Assembly: GCA_963741355.1 (NCBI GenBank)
Contig: CAVUIG010000002.1
Location: 1 to 64,000 of the forward strand
Direction of reading: 5' to 3'
DNA length: 64,000 nucleotides
Origin: CAIWHR01 sp963741355
Lineage (GTDB): Bacteria; Pseudomonadota; Gammaproteobacteria; Burkholderiales; Casimicrobiaceae
In this document: positions 1 to 9,260 of the stretch, piece by piece
How the letters are laid out: every line of letters begins with the position of its first letter
How positions within the stretch are numbered: position 1 is the stretch's first letter
The notes under the pieces: generated by a model
Database searches by the model: none
What the model saw: the letters and a program-made list of their open reading frames with translations, nothing else
What the model was told of the DNA's origin: nothing
Position numbers and translations under genes: made by a program

Positions 1-2592
1 AGATGCCCGACGCAGACTTCGCTGAACTTCTTCGCAAAGCCCTTGTAGATCTCCCAGTCGCTGCGCGACTGCCACGCCGGGTCCACCGCGGTCGACAGCG
101 GATGGATGAACGGGTGCATGTCGCTGGTGTTGAGGTCGTTCTTCTCGTACCACGTCGCCGTGGGCAGCACGATGTCCGAGTACAGGCACGTCGTGCTCAT
201 CCGGAAGTCGAGCGTCACGAGGAGGTCGAGCTTGCCCTCGGGCGCCTTCTCGTGCCAGACCACTTCCTCGGGCTTGGCCTCCTCCGCGCCGAGATCCTTG
301 CCCTGGACGCCGTTGCTCGTGCCGAGCAGGTGCTTGAGGAAGTACTCGTGACCCTTGCCGCTCGATCCCAGCAGGTTCGACCGCCACACGAACAGATTGC
401 GCGGCCAGTTGTTCGGATGATCGGGGTCCTCGCAGCTCATCGCGAGCGTCCCGTCCTTCAGGCCCTTGACGACGTACGCCTTCGGGTCGACGCCGGCGGC
501 CTGCGCATCGCGCACGACCTGCAGCGGGTTCGTCCTGAGCTGCGGCGCGGACGGCAGCCAGCCCATCCGCTCGGCGCGCACGTTGTAGTCGATCATGCTG
601 CCGCCGTAGAGCTTCTTGTCGGCGAGCGGCGAGATCACTTCGCCCATCGTGAGCTTCTCGTAGCGCCACTGGTCCGTATGCGCGTAGAAGAAGCTCGTGC
701 TGTTCTGCTGGCGCGGCGGGCGGATCCAGTCGAGCGCGAACGCGAGCGCGGTCCAGCCCGTCTGCGGCCGCAGCTTTTCCTGCCCGACGTAGTGCGCCCA
801 GCCGCCGCCGCTCTTGCCGATGCAGCCGCACAGCATCAGCATGTTGATGATGCCGCGGTAGTTCATGTCGGAGTGGTACCAATGATTCATCGCGGCGCCG
901 ATGATCACCATCGAGCGGCCCTGCGTCTTGTGCGCGTTCTCGGCGAACTGGCGTGCGACGGTGATCACCTGCGCGCGCGGCGTGCCGGTGATGCGCTCCT
1001 GCCAGGCCGGCGTGTACGGCGTGTCGTCGTCGAAGCTCTGTGCCGCGAGCTCCCCCGGCAGCCCGCGCGCGATGCCGTAGTTCGCGACCTGCAGGTCGAA
1101 TACCGTGGCGACCAGCGCCTCGCGCTTTTCGCCTTCCTTGCCGAGCGAGATGCGCTGGACGGGCACCGTGCGCACCAGCACATCCGCGCTGTCGCCCTTG
1201 AGCGCGCTGTTCGGAAAATGCTCGCTCGCGATGCCGCCGAAGTACGGGAAGCCGACCTTCGCCGTTTCTCCGCTCGCGCCGCCGCCCTCCTGCACCGACA
1301 GCTTGAGCTTCACCTCGTTGACCGTGGCTGGCCTCCTTCGCTTCGAGGTTCCATTGCCCCTGGTCGGCGCGGCCATCGGCGCCCCAGCGGAAACCGATCG
1401 CGCCGTTGGGGAGCACGACCTTGCCTGCCTCGTCGAAAGCGACGGTCTTCCACTCCGGATTGTTGGCCTGGCCGAGCGCGCCGTCGAAGTCCGACGCGCG
1501 CACGTAGCGGTCGGGGACCATGACTTTCTCGCCGGACGGCAGCGTGTGCTCCTTCAGCATCACCAGCATCGGCATGTCGGTGTAGCGGCGGACGTAGTCG
1601 TCGAAGTACGCGCTGCGCTCCCTGCCCTCGCCCGGAAAGTAGAACTCCTTCAGGATCACGTGGCCCATCGCCATCGCCACGGCGGCGTCGGTGCCCTGCT
1701 TCGGATGCATCCAGATGTCGGCCAGCTTGGCGACCTCGGAGTAGTCAGGCGTCACCGCGACCGTCTTGGTCCCCTTGTAGCGGACCTCGGTGAAGAAGTG
1801 CGCGTCGGGCGTGCGGGTCTGCGGCACGTTGCTGCCCCACGCGATGATGTAGCTCGAGTTGTACCAGTCGGCCGACTCGGGCACGTCGGTCTGCTCGCCC
1901 CAGATCTGCGGGCTGGACGGCGGCAGGTCGCAGTACCAGTCGTAGAAGCTCATGCACACGCCGCCGATCAGGCTCAGGTAACGGCTGCCGGCGGCGTAGC
2001 TCACCATCGACATCGCCGGGATCGGCGAGAAGCCGATGACGCGGTCCGGCCCGTACTTCTTGATCGTGTAGACGTTGGCCGCGGCGACGATCTCGTTGAC
2101 CTCGTCCCAGCTCGACCGCACGAAGCCGCCGAGGCCCCGCACCTTCTGGTAATCGCGGCGCTTCTCGTCGGACTCGACGATCGACGCCCACGCGTCCACC
2201 GGATCGTGCGCGAGCCGCGCCGCGCGCCAATGCTTGAGCAGGCGGCCGCGCACCATCGGGTATTTCACGCGGTTGGCGCTGTACAGGTACCAGCTGTACG
2301 ACGCGCCGCGCGCGCAGCCGCGCGGCTCGTGGTTGGGCATGTCGAAGCGCGTGCGCGGGTAGTCGGTCTGCTGCGTCTCCCACGTGACGATGCCGCCCTT
2401 CACGTAGATCTTCCACGAGCAGGAGCCCGTGCAATTCACGCCGTGCGTCGACCGCACGATCTTGTCGTGCGCCCAGCGGTTGCGGTAGGCATCCTCCCAC
2501 GTGCGGTCTTCCCCGGTGGTCACCCCATGGTCGCCGGAGAACCGTTCCTTCGGGTTGGAGAAATAGTTGAGACGGTCGAGGAAATGGCTCAT
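1..2592 (-). CDS. narG: Respiratory nitrate reductase alpha subunit NarG (3' end outside window)
   Basis: This is the catalytic molybdenum subunit of the membrane-bound nitrate reductase, which reduces nitrate to nitrite on the cytoplasmic face of the membrane with electrons from quinol passed through NarI and NarH. The start follows narK by 42 bases. Near the N-terminus the HGVNCTGSCSW segment and the later PRGCARGASYSW segment carry the Fe-S ligands, and the YDWYCDLPPSSPQIWGEQ region holds the aspartate that ligates molybdenum in the E. coli enzyme. About 860 of an expected 1,250 residues are present; the C-terminus lies beyond position 1. The frame changes near position 1322, where one extra base separates ...WNLEAKEA from VNEVKLKLSV. 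Both sides match NarG, so an assembly error is more likely than a dead gene. narHJI would be expected to the left. Confidence 0.95.
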   Translation of the reverse strand, partial: MSHFLDRLNYFSNPKERFSGDHGVTTGEDRTWEDAYRNRWAHDKIVRSTHGVNCTGSCSWKIYVKGGIVTWETQQTDYPRTRFDMPNHEPRGCARGASYSWYLYSANRVKYPMVRGRLLKHWRAARLAHDPVDAWASIVESDEKRRDYQKVRGLGGFVRSSWDEVNEIVAAANVYTIKKYGPDRVIGFSPIPAMSMVSYAAGSRYLSLIGGVCMSFYDWYCDLPPSSPQIWGEQTDVPESADWYNSSYIIAWGSNVPQTRTPDAHFFTEVRYKGTKTVAVTPDYSEVAKLADIWMHPKQGTDAAVAMAMGHVILKEFYFPGEGRERSAYFDDYVRRYTDMPMLVMLKEHTLPSGEKVMVPDRYVRASDFDGALGQANNPEWKTVAFDEAGKVVLPNGAIGFRWGADGRADQGQWNLEAKEASHGQRGEAQAVGAGGRRRERRNGEGRLPVLRRHRERAFSEQRAQGRQRGCAGAHGARPAHLARQGRRKARGAGRHGIRPAGRELRHRARAAGGARGTELRRRHAVHAGLAGAHHRHAARAGDHRRTPVRRERAQDAGPLDGDHRRRDESLVPLRHELPRHHQHADAVRLHRQERRRLGALRRAGKAAAADGLDRARVRARLDPPAAPAEQHELLLRAYGPVALREAHDGRSDLAARRQEALRRQHDRLQRARRADGLAAVRAAAQDEPAAGRARCAGRRRRPEGVRRQGPEGRDARDELRGPRSSEQLAAQSVRVAVEPAGIERQGSRVLPQAPARHEQRRPGQGSRRGGGQARGSGLAREGARGQARPPRDARLPDEHDVPVLGHRAAHGDVVREERPQHQRHAPVHPSAVDRGGPGVAVAQRLGDLQGLCEEVQRSLRRAS

Positions 2593-2634
2593 TGCGGGTC
2601 TCCGCGGAAATCGCGTCGCGGCTGGGAACAGGGC

Positions 2635-4297
2635 TCACGGGTTCTTCACGTAGGCGTTGCGGCGCAGGTAGAACCACCAGTTGAGGACGAGGCACAGCGC
2701 GTAGAACACGGCGAATCCGTACATCGCGATCTGCGGCGAGCCGGCCTTGATCTGGTCGCCGATCACGATCGGCGCGATGAAGGCGCCGTACGCGGCGACG
2801 GCCGACGTCCAGCCCAGCACCGGGCCGGCCTGCGTGCGATCGAAGATGACGCCGATGGTGCGGAACGTCGAGCCGTTGCCGATGCCGCTCGCCGCGAACA
2901 GCAGCACGAACAGCAGCATGAACGGCAGGAAGTATTCCTCGGGCGTCGGCGACTGGTACGCCTGCAGCATCACGTAACCCACCGCGACGGAGGCGACCAC
3001 CATCACCACCGAGATCACCTGCGTGACGATCGAGCCGCCGACCTTGTCGGCGATCCAGCCGCCGACCGGGCGGATCAGCGCGCCGACGAACGGGCCGATC
3101 CAGGCGTACGCCAGGACCGCGGGCGCGTTCGGATTGTTCGCGCGTGTGCTGAAGGATGCCCGCCGCGTCACGCACGTGGCTCACGCCGAAGATCACCTTC
3201 ATCGCCAGCGGCAGCGCCATCGAGAAGCCGATGAACGAGCCGAAGGTCACGATGTAGAGCGCCGTCATCGACCACGTGTGCTTGTTGCGGAAGATCGCGA
3301 ACTGCTTGGCGACGCCCTCCTTCATCGGGCCGAACGCGGCGAGCCGCATCACCACCAGCGCGGCGATGATGTCGAGCGGAATGGCGACCCACATGCTGAT
3401 GACGCCGAGCCCGGTCGGCTTCGGCAGGTACAGATACAGGCCGAGGATCGACGGAATGAACGCCAGCGTGTAGAGCCACGTGATCTTGGCGAACGCCGCG
3501 ATCGGGTGGCCCGTGTCCGGCGACACCGTTTTCAGGTTGTTCATCCCGAGCCAGCACAGGATCGACAGCGGCACCAGCGACAGCACCCATGCGAACCCGG
3601 CGTTCTGGATCCAGGTCGGCGTGCCTGCGGGGATCTTGCCGAAGATCCAGCCGCTGTCCTTCAGCAGCGTCATCGGCTCGCCGCCCAGCGCGCCGAAGAT
3701 CCCTATGGTCATCATCAGCGGAATCACGATCTGCATGCTGGTCACGCCGAAGTTCCCGATGCCGGCGTTGATGCCGAGCGCCGTGCCCTGCAGCCGCTTG
3801 GGAAAGAACGTGCTGATGTTCGACATGGAGCTCGCGAAGTTGCCGCCGCCCACGCCCGACCACAGCGCCATCAGCTGGAACGCCCACAGCGGCCAGTCCT
3901 TGTGCTGCAGCACGATGCCGGTGCCGATCGCCGGCGCCAGCAGCATCGCGGTCGTCAGGAAGATCGTGTTGCGGCCGCCGGCCACCCGGATCAGGAACGA
4001 CGCCGGGATGCGCATCGTCGCGCCGGCGATCCCGGCGATCGCCGTCAGCGTGAAGAGCTCCGCCTGCGTGAACGGATAGCCCAGGTTCAGCATCTGGACC
4101 GTGATGATTCCCCACATCCCCCAGACGGCGAATCCGCACAGCAGCGCCGGCACCGAGAGCGCGAGATTGCGATAGGCGATCTTCTTGCCCGTGCGCTCCC
4201 AGAACTCGTTGTCCTCGGGGCGCCAGTCGGCGACGTCGGCGCGGGATCCCGTCTTCGGCACGACGACGTCCGCGGCTGCATTGGTGGTGGCGTTCAT
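2635..4297 (-). CDS. narK: Nitrate/nitrite transporter NarK (frameshifted)
   Basis: A major-facilitator protein of the nitrate/nitrite porter family, predicted to import nitrate or exchange it for nitrite for the reductase encoded just downstream. Twelve membrane segments are expected. The nitrate signature is clear in the stretch NFASSMSNISTFFPKR followed by LQGTALGINAGIGN. The ATG at 4297 has an AGGGA ribosome site about 8 bases upstream. The frame breaks near 3140: after GILQHTRE the sequence resumes one base later as NNPNAPAVLAYAWIGPFVGA, which continues to the stop. A single extra base explains this. It resembles the second half of the fused transporter at 4829-7546, so the window carries three NarK modules. 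It is transcribed with narG and likely shares its control. Confidence 0.92.
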
Positions 4298-4537
4298 GTG
4301 TGTCCCTGTTCGACGAAAGCGGCTCAACCGTTGAGGCGGGCTCGCTTTGACTTGCTGCCCATGACTTCGATGCCCGGCACTTCGGAGCAGGTATTGAGCA
4401 TCCTCAGTTGCATCCCGCTGATCCCGTTCATCTTGTCTGCCGGGGCTGATGCGACCGTGATCGGACGGCGGAGAGCGCTGGCGTCGCCGCCTCGCTCACC
4501 CCAAAAAAAGAGGCTAAGGCATCCATGCAGGGCGGCA

Positions 4538-4551
4538 TTGACGCACGTCAA
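4538..4551. promoter_or_regulatory. FNR/DNR-type operator, narK-narG side
   Basis: The sequence TTGACGCACGTCAA is a perfect palindrome of the form TTGAC-N4-GTCAA, matching the FNR/DNR/ANR consensus TTGAT-N4-ATCAA at all positions except the interchangeable T/C. It lies about 240 bases upstream of narK. It could serve either divergent transcript. Confidence 0.7.
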
Positions 4552-4740
4552 TGGCGGCATCCAGCGCTCACCTTCGGCAATGCGCGCCGGTGTGTTGCAA
4601 CCGGAATGCACCTGCTCGCATTGGGGCAATTCGACGCAGGCGGCCGGCTCGGGCAGAACCCGCTGCATCAGGTGGCTGAACAACATCAGCTGCATCGAGC
4701 CGCCCTTGCCTCCTGACTCGCGGATCTTGCACCGCCTTAC

Positions 4741-4782
4741 TTGACGGGGGTCAATGCGGTTCCTCGGCCGTGGCGATTGAAT
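4741..4782 (+). promoter_or_regulatory. FNR-dependent promoter of narK1K2
   Basis: A second perfect palindrome, TTGACGGGGGTCAA, occupies 4741-4754. A -10-like TTGAAT lies at 4777-4782. If the palindrome is centred at -41.5, the usual class II FNR position, transcription would start near 4789, 40 bases before the GTG start codon. The spacing fits an oxygen- or NO-sensing activator of the CRP/FNR family. Confidence 0.65.
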
Positions 4783-4828
4783 AGCGCGCGGGCGACTGCG
4801 CCATGCGCGTGACCAGGGGAGGGACAAC

Positions 4829-7546
4829 GTGACGACATCCACCGTCGGAAAGCCGGGACTCAGCCGCGAGCAGATCGCAGCACTGTCGATGAGCACGCTC
4901 GCCTTCGCGGTGAACTTCGCCGTCTGGGTGATGTTCTCGGTCATCGGGATCAAGATCAAGACGGAGCTCAACCTCAACGAGACCGAGTTCGGCCTGCTGG
5001 TCGCGACCCCCATCCTGACGGGCTCGCTGGTGCGCCTGCCGCTGGGCATCCTGACCGACCGCTACGGCGGCCGGATCGTGTACTTCCTGCAGATGCTCGC
5101 CGTGGTGATCCCCACCTGGGTGCTGTCCTACGCGACCGAGTACTGGCAGTACCTCGCACTGGGACTGTTCATCGGGGTCGCCGGCGGCTCGTTCGCAGTG
5201 GGCATCGCCTACACCTCGGCGTGGTTCAGCAAGGAGCGCCAGGGCACGGCGATGGGCATCTTCGGCGCCGGCAACGCGGGGTCTTCCCTCACCAAGTTCA
5301 TCGCGCCGCTGATCATCGCGGCGTCCGCCACGGCGTCGTGGCGCATGGTGCCCAAGGTCTACGCCGTCGCGATGCTGGTCATGGCGGTGCTGTTCTGGTT
5401 CCTGACCTCCGAGGATCCGCTGCACCGGAAGGACGCGGCCGTCCGGAAGCGCGTCCCGCTGGGCGAGCAGTTGAAGCCGCTGCTCGATCTGCGTGTCTGG
5501 CGCTTCGGGCTTGCCTACTACTTCGTGTTCGGCGCGTTCGTGGCGATGGCGCTGTGGCTGCCCAAGTATTACGTCGGCCAGTACGGGCTGCCGCTGGCCA
5601 CCGCCGCGTTCCTGACCATCCTGTTCGACCTGCCCTCCGGAGGGATCCGCGCGCTGGGCGGCTGGGCGTCCGACAAGTGGGGCGGCAACACCGTCACCTG
5701 GTGGGTGATGTGGGTCAGCCTCGCCTGCATGTTCCTGCTGAGCTACCCGCCGACGACGATGATCGTCCACGCGATCAAGGGCGACGTCGCCGTCGACATC
5801 GGCGTGGGTTTGACGATGTTCACCGTCCTGATCTTCATCGTCGGCCTGGCGCAGGGCTTCGGCAAGGCCAGCGTCTATCGCAGCCTGGCCGACCACTACC
5901 CGGCACAGATGGGCGTGGTCGGCGGCATCGTCGGCGTCATCGGCGGCCTGGGCGGGTTCACGCTGCCGATCATGTTCGGCATCGCCGCCGACGTGATCGG
6001 GGTGCGCAGCAGCTGCTTCATGCTGATGACCCTTGTGATCGTCGTCACCATGATCTGGATGTGGGTGGCCGAGAGGAACGAGCGCGAGGGCATCCTCGAG
6101 GGACACGCCGCGACGCGGGATGCGCTCGCGGGCGCAGGGCTCATCGAGCGGACGCGCCCGCGCCGCCATGTGCTCGTCGACTGGCGGCCGGACGACGAGG
6201 GCTTCTGGGCGACGACCGGCCGGCGCATCGCCACCCGCAACCTGCTGGTGTCGATGCCCGCGCTGCTGCTCGCGTTCGCGGTCTGGGTGGTGTGGAGCGT
6301 GATCGTCGTCGAGCTGCCGCACATCGGCTTCAAGTTCACCACCAACCAGCTGTTCTGGCTGGCGGCGCTGCCCGGACTCTCGGGCGCGGTGTTCCGCGCG
6401 CTGTATTCGTTCGTCGTGCCCATCTTCGGCGGGCGCAACTGGACCGTGTGGAGCACGACGATGCTGCTGCTGCCGACGCTATGGATCGGCTTCGCCGTGC
6501 AGGACCCCAGCACCAACTACGCGGTGTTCGCGGCGATCGCGCTGCTGTGCGGCCTGGGCGCAGGCAACTTCTCGTCGTCGATGGCGCATATCAGCTTTCT
6601 CTATCCGAAGCGGCTGCAGGGCACGGCGCTGGGTGCGAACGCCGGGGTGGGCAACCTGGGCGTCGGGCTGGCGCAGCTCATCGCGCCGCTCGCCATGTAT
6701 GGCGGCGCACTGCTGATCATGGGCGGCAGCGCGCAGACCCGCGAGGTCGCGGGCGCGACCGTGTCGGTCTGGGTGCAGAATGCCGGCTTCATCTGGGTGC
6801 CGCTGATCGTGCTGGCCGTGCTCGCGGCGTGGTTCGGCATGGACAACATCGCGAGCGTGCGCGCCGGCTTCGCCGAGCAGGTGGCGATCATCCGCAACAA
6901 GCAGCAGTGGCGGATGAGCTGGCTCTACCTCGGCACCTTCGGCTCGTTCATCGGACTGGCGGCGGGCTTCCCGATGCTGCTCAATACGGAATTCCCGGCG
7001 GTCGACGCGTTTCGCATCGCGTTCGTCGGACCGTTGCTCGGGGCGCTGGTGCGCCCGATCGGCGGCTGGCTCGCCGACCGCGTGGGCGGGGCGATGATCA
7101 CGGTGTGGGTGTTCGTCGTGATGGCGATCGCGCCGCTCGCCGCGGCGCTCTTCCTGCCCGTCGGGAACGGTGGGGGCAACCTCATGGGGTTCGCGCTCGC
7201 GTTCATCGCAATGTTCATCGCGGCGGGCGTCGGCAACGGCTCAACTTTCCGCATGATCCCGATCATCTTTCGCACGCTGCGCGAGCGCGAGGTCAAGGAC
7301 GCGAACGACACGGGGGCGCTGGAGGCGGCGCGCCGCCTCGGCGCGACCGAGGGGGCGGCGACGCTGGGCTTCAGCTCGGCCGTCGCGGCGCTCGGCCTTG
7401 CCTTCATCCCGATCGCCTACGGGACCTCCATCAAGCTGACGGGCAGCCCGCAGGCGGCGCTGGTATTCTTCAGCGTCTTCTACCTGAGCTGCGTGCTGGG
7501 AACGTGGCGCTGGTATGCGCGCCGAGGCGCCGAGGTGGCTTGCTGA
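4829..7546 (+). CDS. narK: Fused NarK1-NarK2 nitrate/nitrite transporter
   Basis: A single uninterrupted 905-residue protein made of two complete NarK modules. Residues 1 to about 415 form a NarK1-type module, thought in Paracoccus to be a proton-linked nitrate importer, with IAYTSAWFSKERQGTAMG and GAGNAGSS near the nitrate site. After a hydrophilic linker a second module starts near RRHVLVDWRPDDEGF and carries NFSSSMAHISFLYPKR and GANAGVGN, as in NarK2 nitrate/nitrite exchangers. About 24 membrane segments are expected. The GTG start at 4829 follows an AGGGGAGGG ribosome site. The fusion is divergent from narK-narG and lies downstream of an FNR-type promoter. Such fusions are known in denitrifiers. 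Having it together with a free-standing narK gives redundant transport capacity. Confidence 0.93.
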   Translation: MTTSTVGKPGLSREQIAALSMSTLAFAVNFAVWVMFSVIGIKIKTELNLNETEFGLLVATPILTGSLVRLPLGILTDRYGGRIVYFLQMLAVVIPTWVLSYATEYWQYLALGLFIGVAGGSFAVGIAYTSAWFSKERQGTAMGIFGAGNAGSSLTKFIAPLIIAASATASWRMVPKVYAVAMLVMAVLFWFLTSEDPLHRKDAAVRKRVPLGEQLKPLLDLRVWRFGLAYYFVFGAFVAMALWLPKYYVGQYGLPLATAAFLTILFDLPSGGIRALGGWASDKWGGNTVTWWVMWVSLACMFLLSYPPTTMIVHAIKGDVAVDIGVGLTMFTVLIFIVGLAQGFGKASVYRSLADHYPAQMGVVGGIVGVIGGLGGFTLPIMFGIAADVIGVRSSCFMLMTLVIVVTMIWMWVAERNEREGILEGHAATRDALAGAGLIERTRPRRHVLVDWRPDDEGFWATTGRRIATRNLLVSMPALLLAFAVWVVWSVIVVELPHIGFKFTTNQLFWLAALPGLSGAVFRALYSFVVPIFGGRNWTVWSTTMLLLPTLWIGFAVQDPSTNYAVFAAIALLCGLGAGNFSSSMAHISFLYPKRLQGTALGANAGVGNLGVGLAQLIAPLAMYGGALLIMGGSAQTREVAGATVSVWVQNAGFIWVPLIVLAVLAAWFGMDNIASVRAGFAEQVAIIRNKQQWRMSWLYLGTFGSFIGLAAGFPMLLNTEFPAVDAFRIAFVGPLLGALVRPIGGWLADRVGGAMITVWVFVVMAIAPLAAALFLPVGNGGGNLMGFALAFIAMFIAAGVGNGSTFRMIPIIFRTLREREVKDANDTGALEAARRLGATEGAATLGFSSAVAALGLAFIPIAYGTSIKLTGSPQAALVFFSVFYLSCVLGTWRWYARRGAEVAC

Positions 7547-7657
7547 CGACTTCGGGATCGCGTCATCTTTGGCGATCCGCGCGGGCAGGCCTTCCTGCGC
7601 AAGCTCGGCTTGGGGTAAGGACTCGCGTCACCTGCGTTTTCTCGGCATTGAGTTGCT

Positions 7658-9253
7658 ATGACCGGTTTTCCGCTCCCGTGCGGCGCCGCAGTCATTCGTG
7701 CGGCGCCATGCGTCTCGCCATGCCCGCCAACCACAGCGCCGTGGATCCTGGCGGCAACGATCCTTGCCTCGAGCATGGCGTTCATCGACGGAACGGTGGT
7801 CAACGTCGCACTTCCGGCGCTGCAGCGGGCGCTTAACGCCAGTCTCGCCGACGTGCAGTGGGTCGTGGAAGCCTACGCGCTGTTCTTGGCCGCGCTGCTC
7901 CTGGTCGGCGGAGCGGCAGGCGACCGTTTCGGGCGCCGCCGTGTCTTCCTGCTCGGGGTGGCGTTGTTCGCCCTGTCGTCCGTCTGGTGCGGGCTCGCCG
8001 GCAGCGTTCGCGAATTGATCCTCGCCCGTGCGCTTCAAGGCATCGGCGGCGCGTTGTTGGTCCCCGGGAGCCTTTCCATCATCAGCGCGTCGTTTGCCGA
8101 ACAGGATCGCGGCAAGGCCATCGGCACCTGGTCGGGTGCCACGGCGATCACCGCTGCACTCGGCCCCGTCATCGGCGGCTGGCTGATCGATCACCTGTCG
8201 TGGCGTGCCATTTTCTTCCTGAACGTTCCGTTGGCCATCGTCGCCATCGCGATCGCGCTCCGGCATGTTCCCGAGAGCCGGAACACCGAGGCGCAAGGAG
8301 ACCTCGATTGGCCCGGAGCGCTCTTGGTGACGCTCGGGTTGGGCGGCGTTGTCTATGGGCTGATCGAATCGCCCAACGCCGGTTGGTCAGACGCGCGGAT
8401 CCTCGCTTCGATCCTGTTGGGGATCCTGTTGCTGGTGGCTTTCATCGCGGTGGAAATGCGACGGGCGGCGCCGATGATGCCGACGCATTTGTTTCGCTCG
8501 AGCACATTTACCGGCGCCAATCTGCTCACGCTCTTTCTCTACGGGGCACTCGGCGGGAGCCTTTTCTTCGTGCCGCTGAATCTCATCCAGGTACAGGGCT
8601 ACTCCACGACGGCCGCCGGCGCCGCGCTGCTGCCGTTCATTCTGTTGATGTCGGTGCTCTCGCGCTGGGCGGGCGGATTGGTCGACCGCTACGGCGCGAA
8701 GGCGCCGCTGGTGATCGGTCCGACCATTGCCGCTGCCGGCTTTGCATTGTTCGCCGTTCCCGGAGTCGGCGGCAGCTACTGGGTCACGTTCTTCCCGGCC
8801 GTCCTGGTGCTCGGGTTGGGAATGTCGATCAGCGTGGCGCCGCTCACGACCACCGTCATGAACGCCGTCGACGTGAGCTTCGCGGGTGCGGCGTCCGGAA
8901 TCAACAATGCGGCATCGCGCGTTGCCGCGTTGTTCGCGGTTGCGCTGTTCGGACTGATCATGGCCTCGATCTTCAACTGGAGCCTGCGCAGCCAACTCGA
9001 GCGCGCGGCGTTGACACCGGCTCTGGTTGCAGCGGTGGAACAGCAGCGGGACAAGCTCGCGGCAATCGAGCTTCCCGCAAGCACCGATGCGCGAGAGGGA
9101 ACTCGGGCGCGGGCTGCGATCGCCGACGCATTCGTAGCCGGGTTTCGCTGGATCATGCTGATTTCGGCTGCGCTTGCGCTGGCAAGCGCCGCAAGCGCCT
9201 GGGTCCTGATAGGAAATTCGAGCGACCCCGCTCGCGCGAGCGGACCACCGTAA
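7658..9253 (+). CDS. MFS transporter, DHA2 (EmrB/QacA) drug-exporter family
   Basis: A 531-residue inner-membrane protein with about 14 predicted membrane segments, typical of proton-driven multidrug exporters. The motif GDRFGRRR lies between the second and third segments, and the family motif C region (GPVIGGWLIDHLSWRAIFFLNVP) is present around residue 170. The first ~25 residues are unlike the family and rich in Cys and Pro, so the true start may be later than the ATG at 7658. No regulator or membrane-fusion partner is adjacent, so the substrate cannot be inferred. It converges with the hydrolase gene that ends 7 bases downstream. Confidence 0.85.
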   Translation: MTGFPLPCGAAVIRAAPCVSPCPPTTAPWILAATILASSMAFIDGTVVNVALPALQRALNASLADVQWVVEAYALFLAALLLVGGAAGDRFGRRRVFLLGVALFALSSVWCGLAGSVRELILARALQGIGGALLVPGSLSIISASFAEQDRGKAIGTWSGATAITAALGPVIGGWLIDHLSWRAIFFLNVPLAIVAIAIALRHVPESRNTEAQGDLDWPGALLVTLGLGGVVYGLIESPNAGWSDARILASILLGILLLVAFIAVEMRRAAPMMPTHLFRSSTFTGANLLTLFLYGALGGSLFFVPLNLIQVQGYSTTAAGAALLPFILLMSVLSRWAGGLVDRYGAKAPLVIGPTIAAAGFALFAVPGVGGSYWVTFFPAVLVLGLGMSISVAPLTTTVMNAVDVSFAGAASGINNAASRVAALFAVALFGLIMASIFNWSLRSQLERAALTPALVAAVEQQRDKLAAIELPASTDAREGTRARAAIADAFVAGFRWIMLISAALALASAASAWVLIGNSSDPARASGPP

Positions 9254-9260
9254 GCCGGAC

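Larger units (their letters stand above)
4298..4828. other. Divergent narK / narK1K2 control region
   Basis: A 531-base gap between divergent start codons. It holds two perfect FNR-type palindromes (listed separately) and no convincing gene; the short open frames here have no ribosome site or recognisable protein. Both nar transcripts probably start inside it. Confidence 0.7.

Noticed and set aside
3..1523. Long plus-strand open frame of 506 codons opposite narG
   Set aside because: The minus strand encodes conserved NarG motifs throughout; the plus frame is an Arg/Ala-rich shadow typical of GC-rich DNA with no domain.
4324..5049. Minus-strand open frame crossing the narK/narK1K2 gap
   Set aside because: It overlaps the strong narK1K2 start and the regulatory palindromes, has no ribosome site and no recognisable protein.
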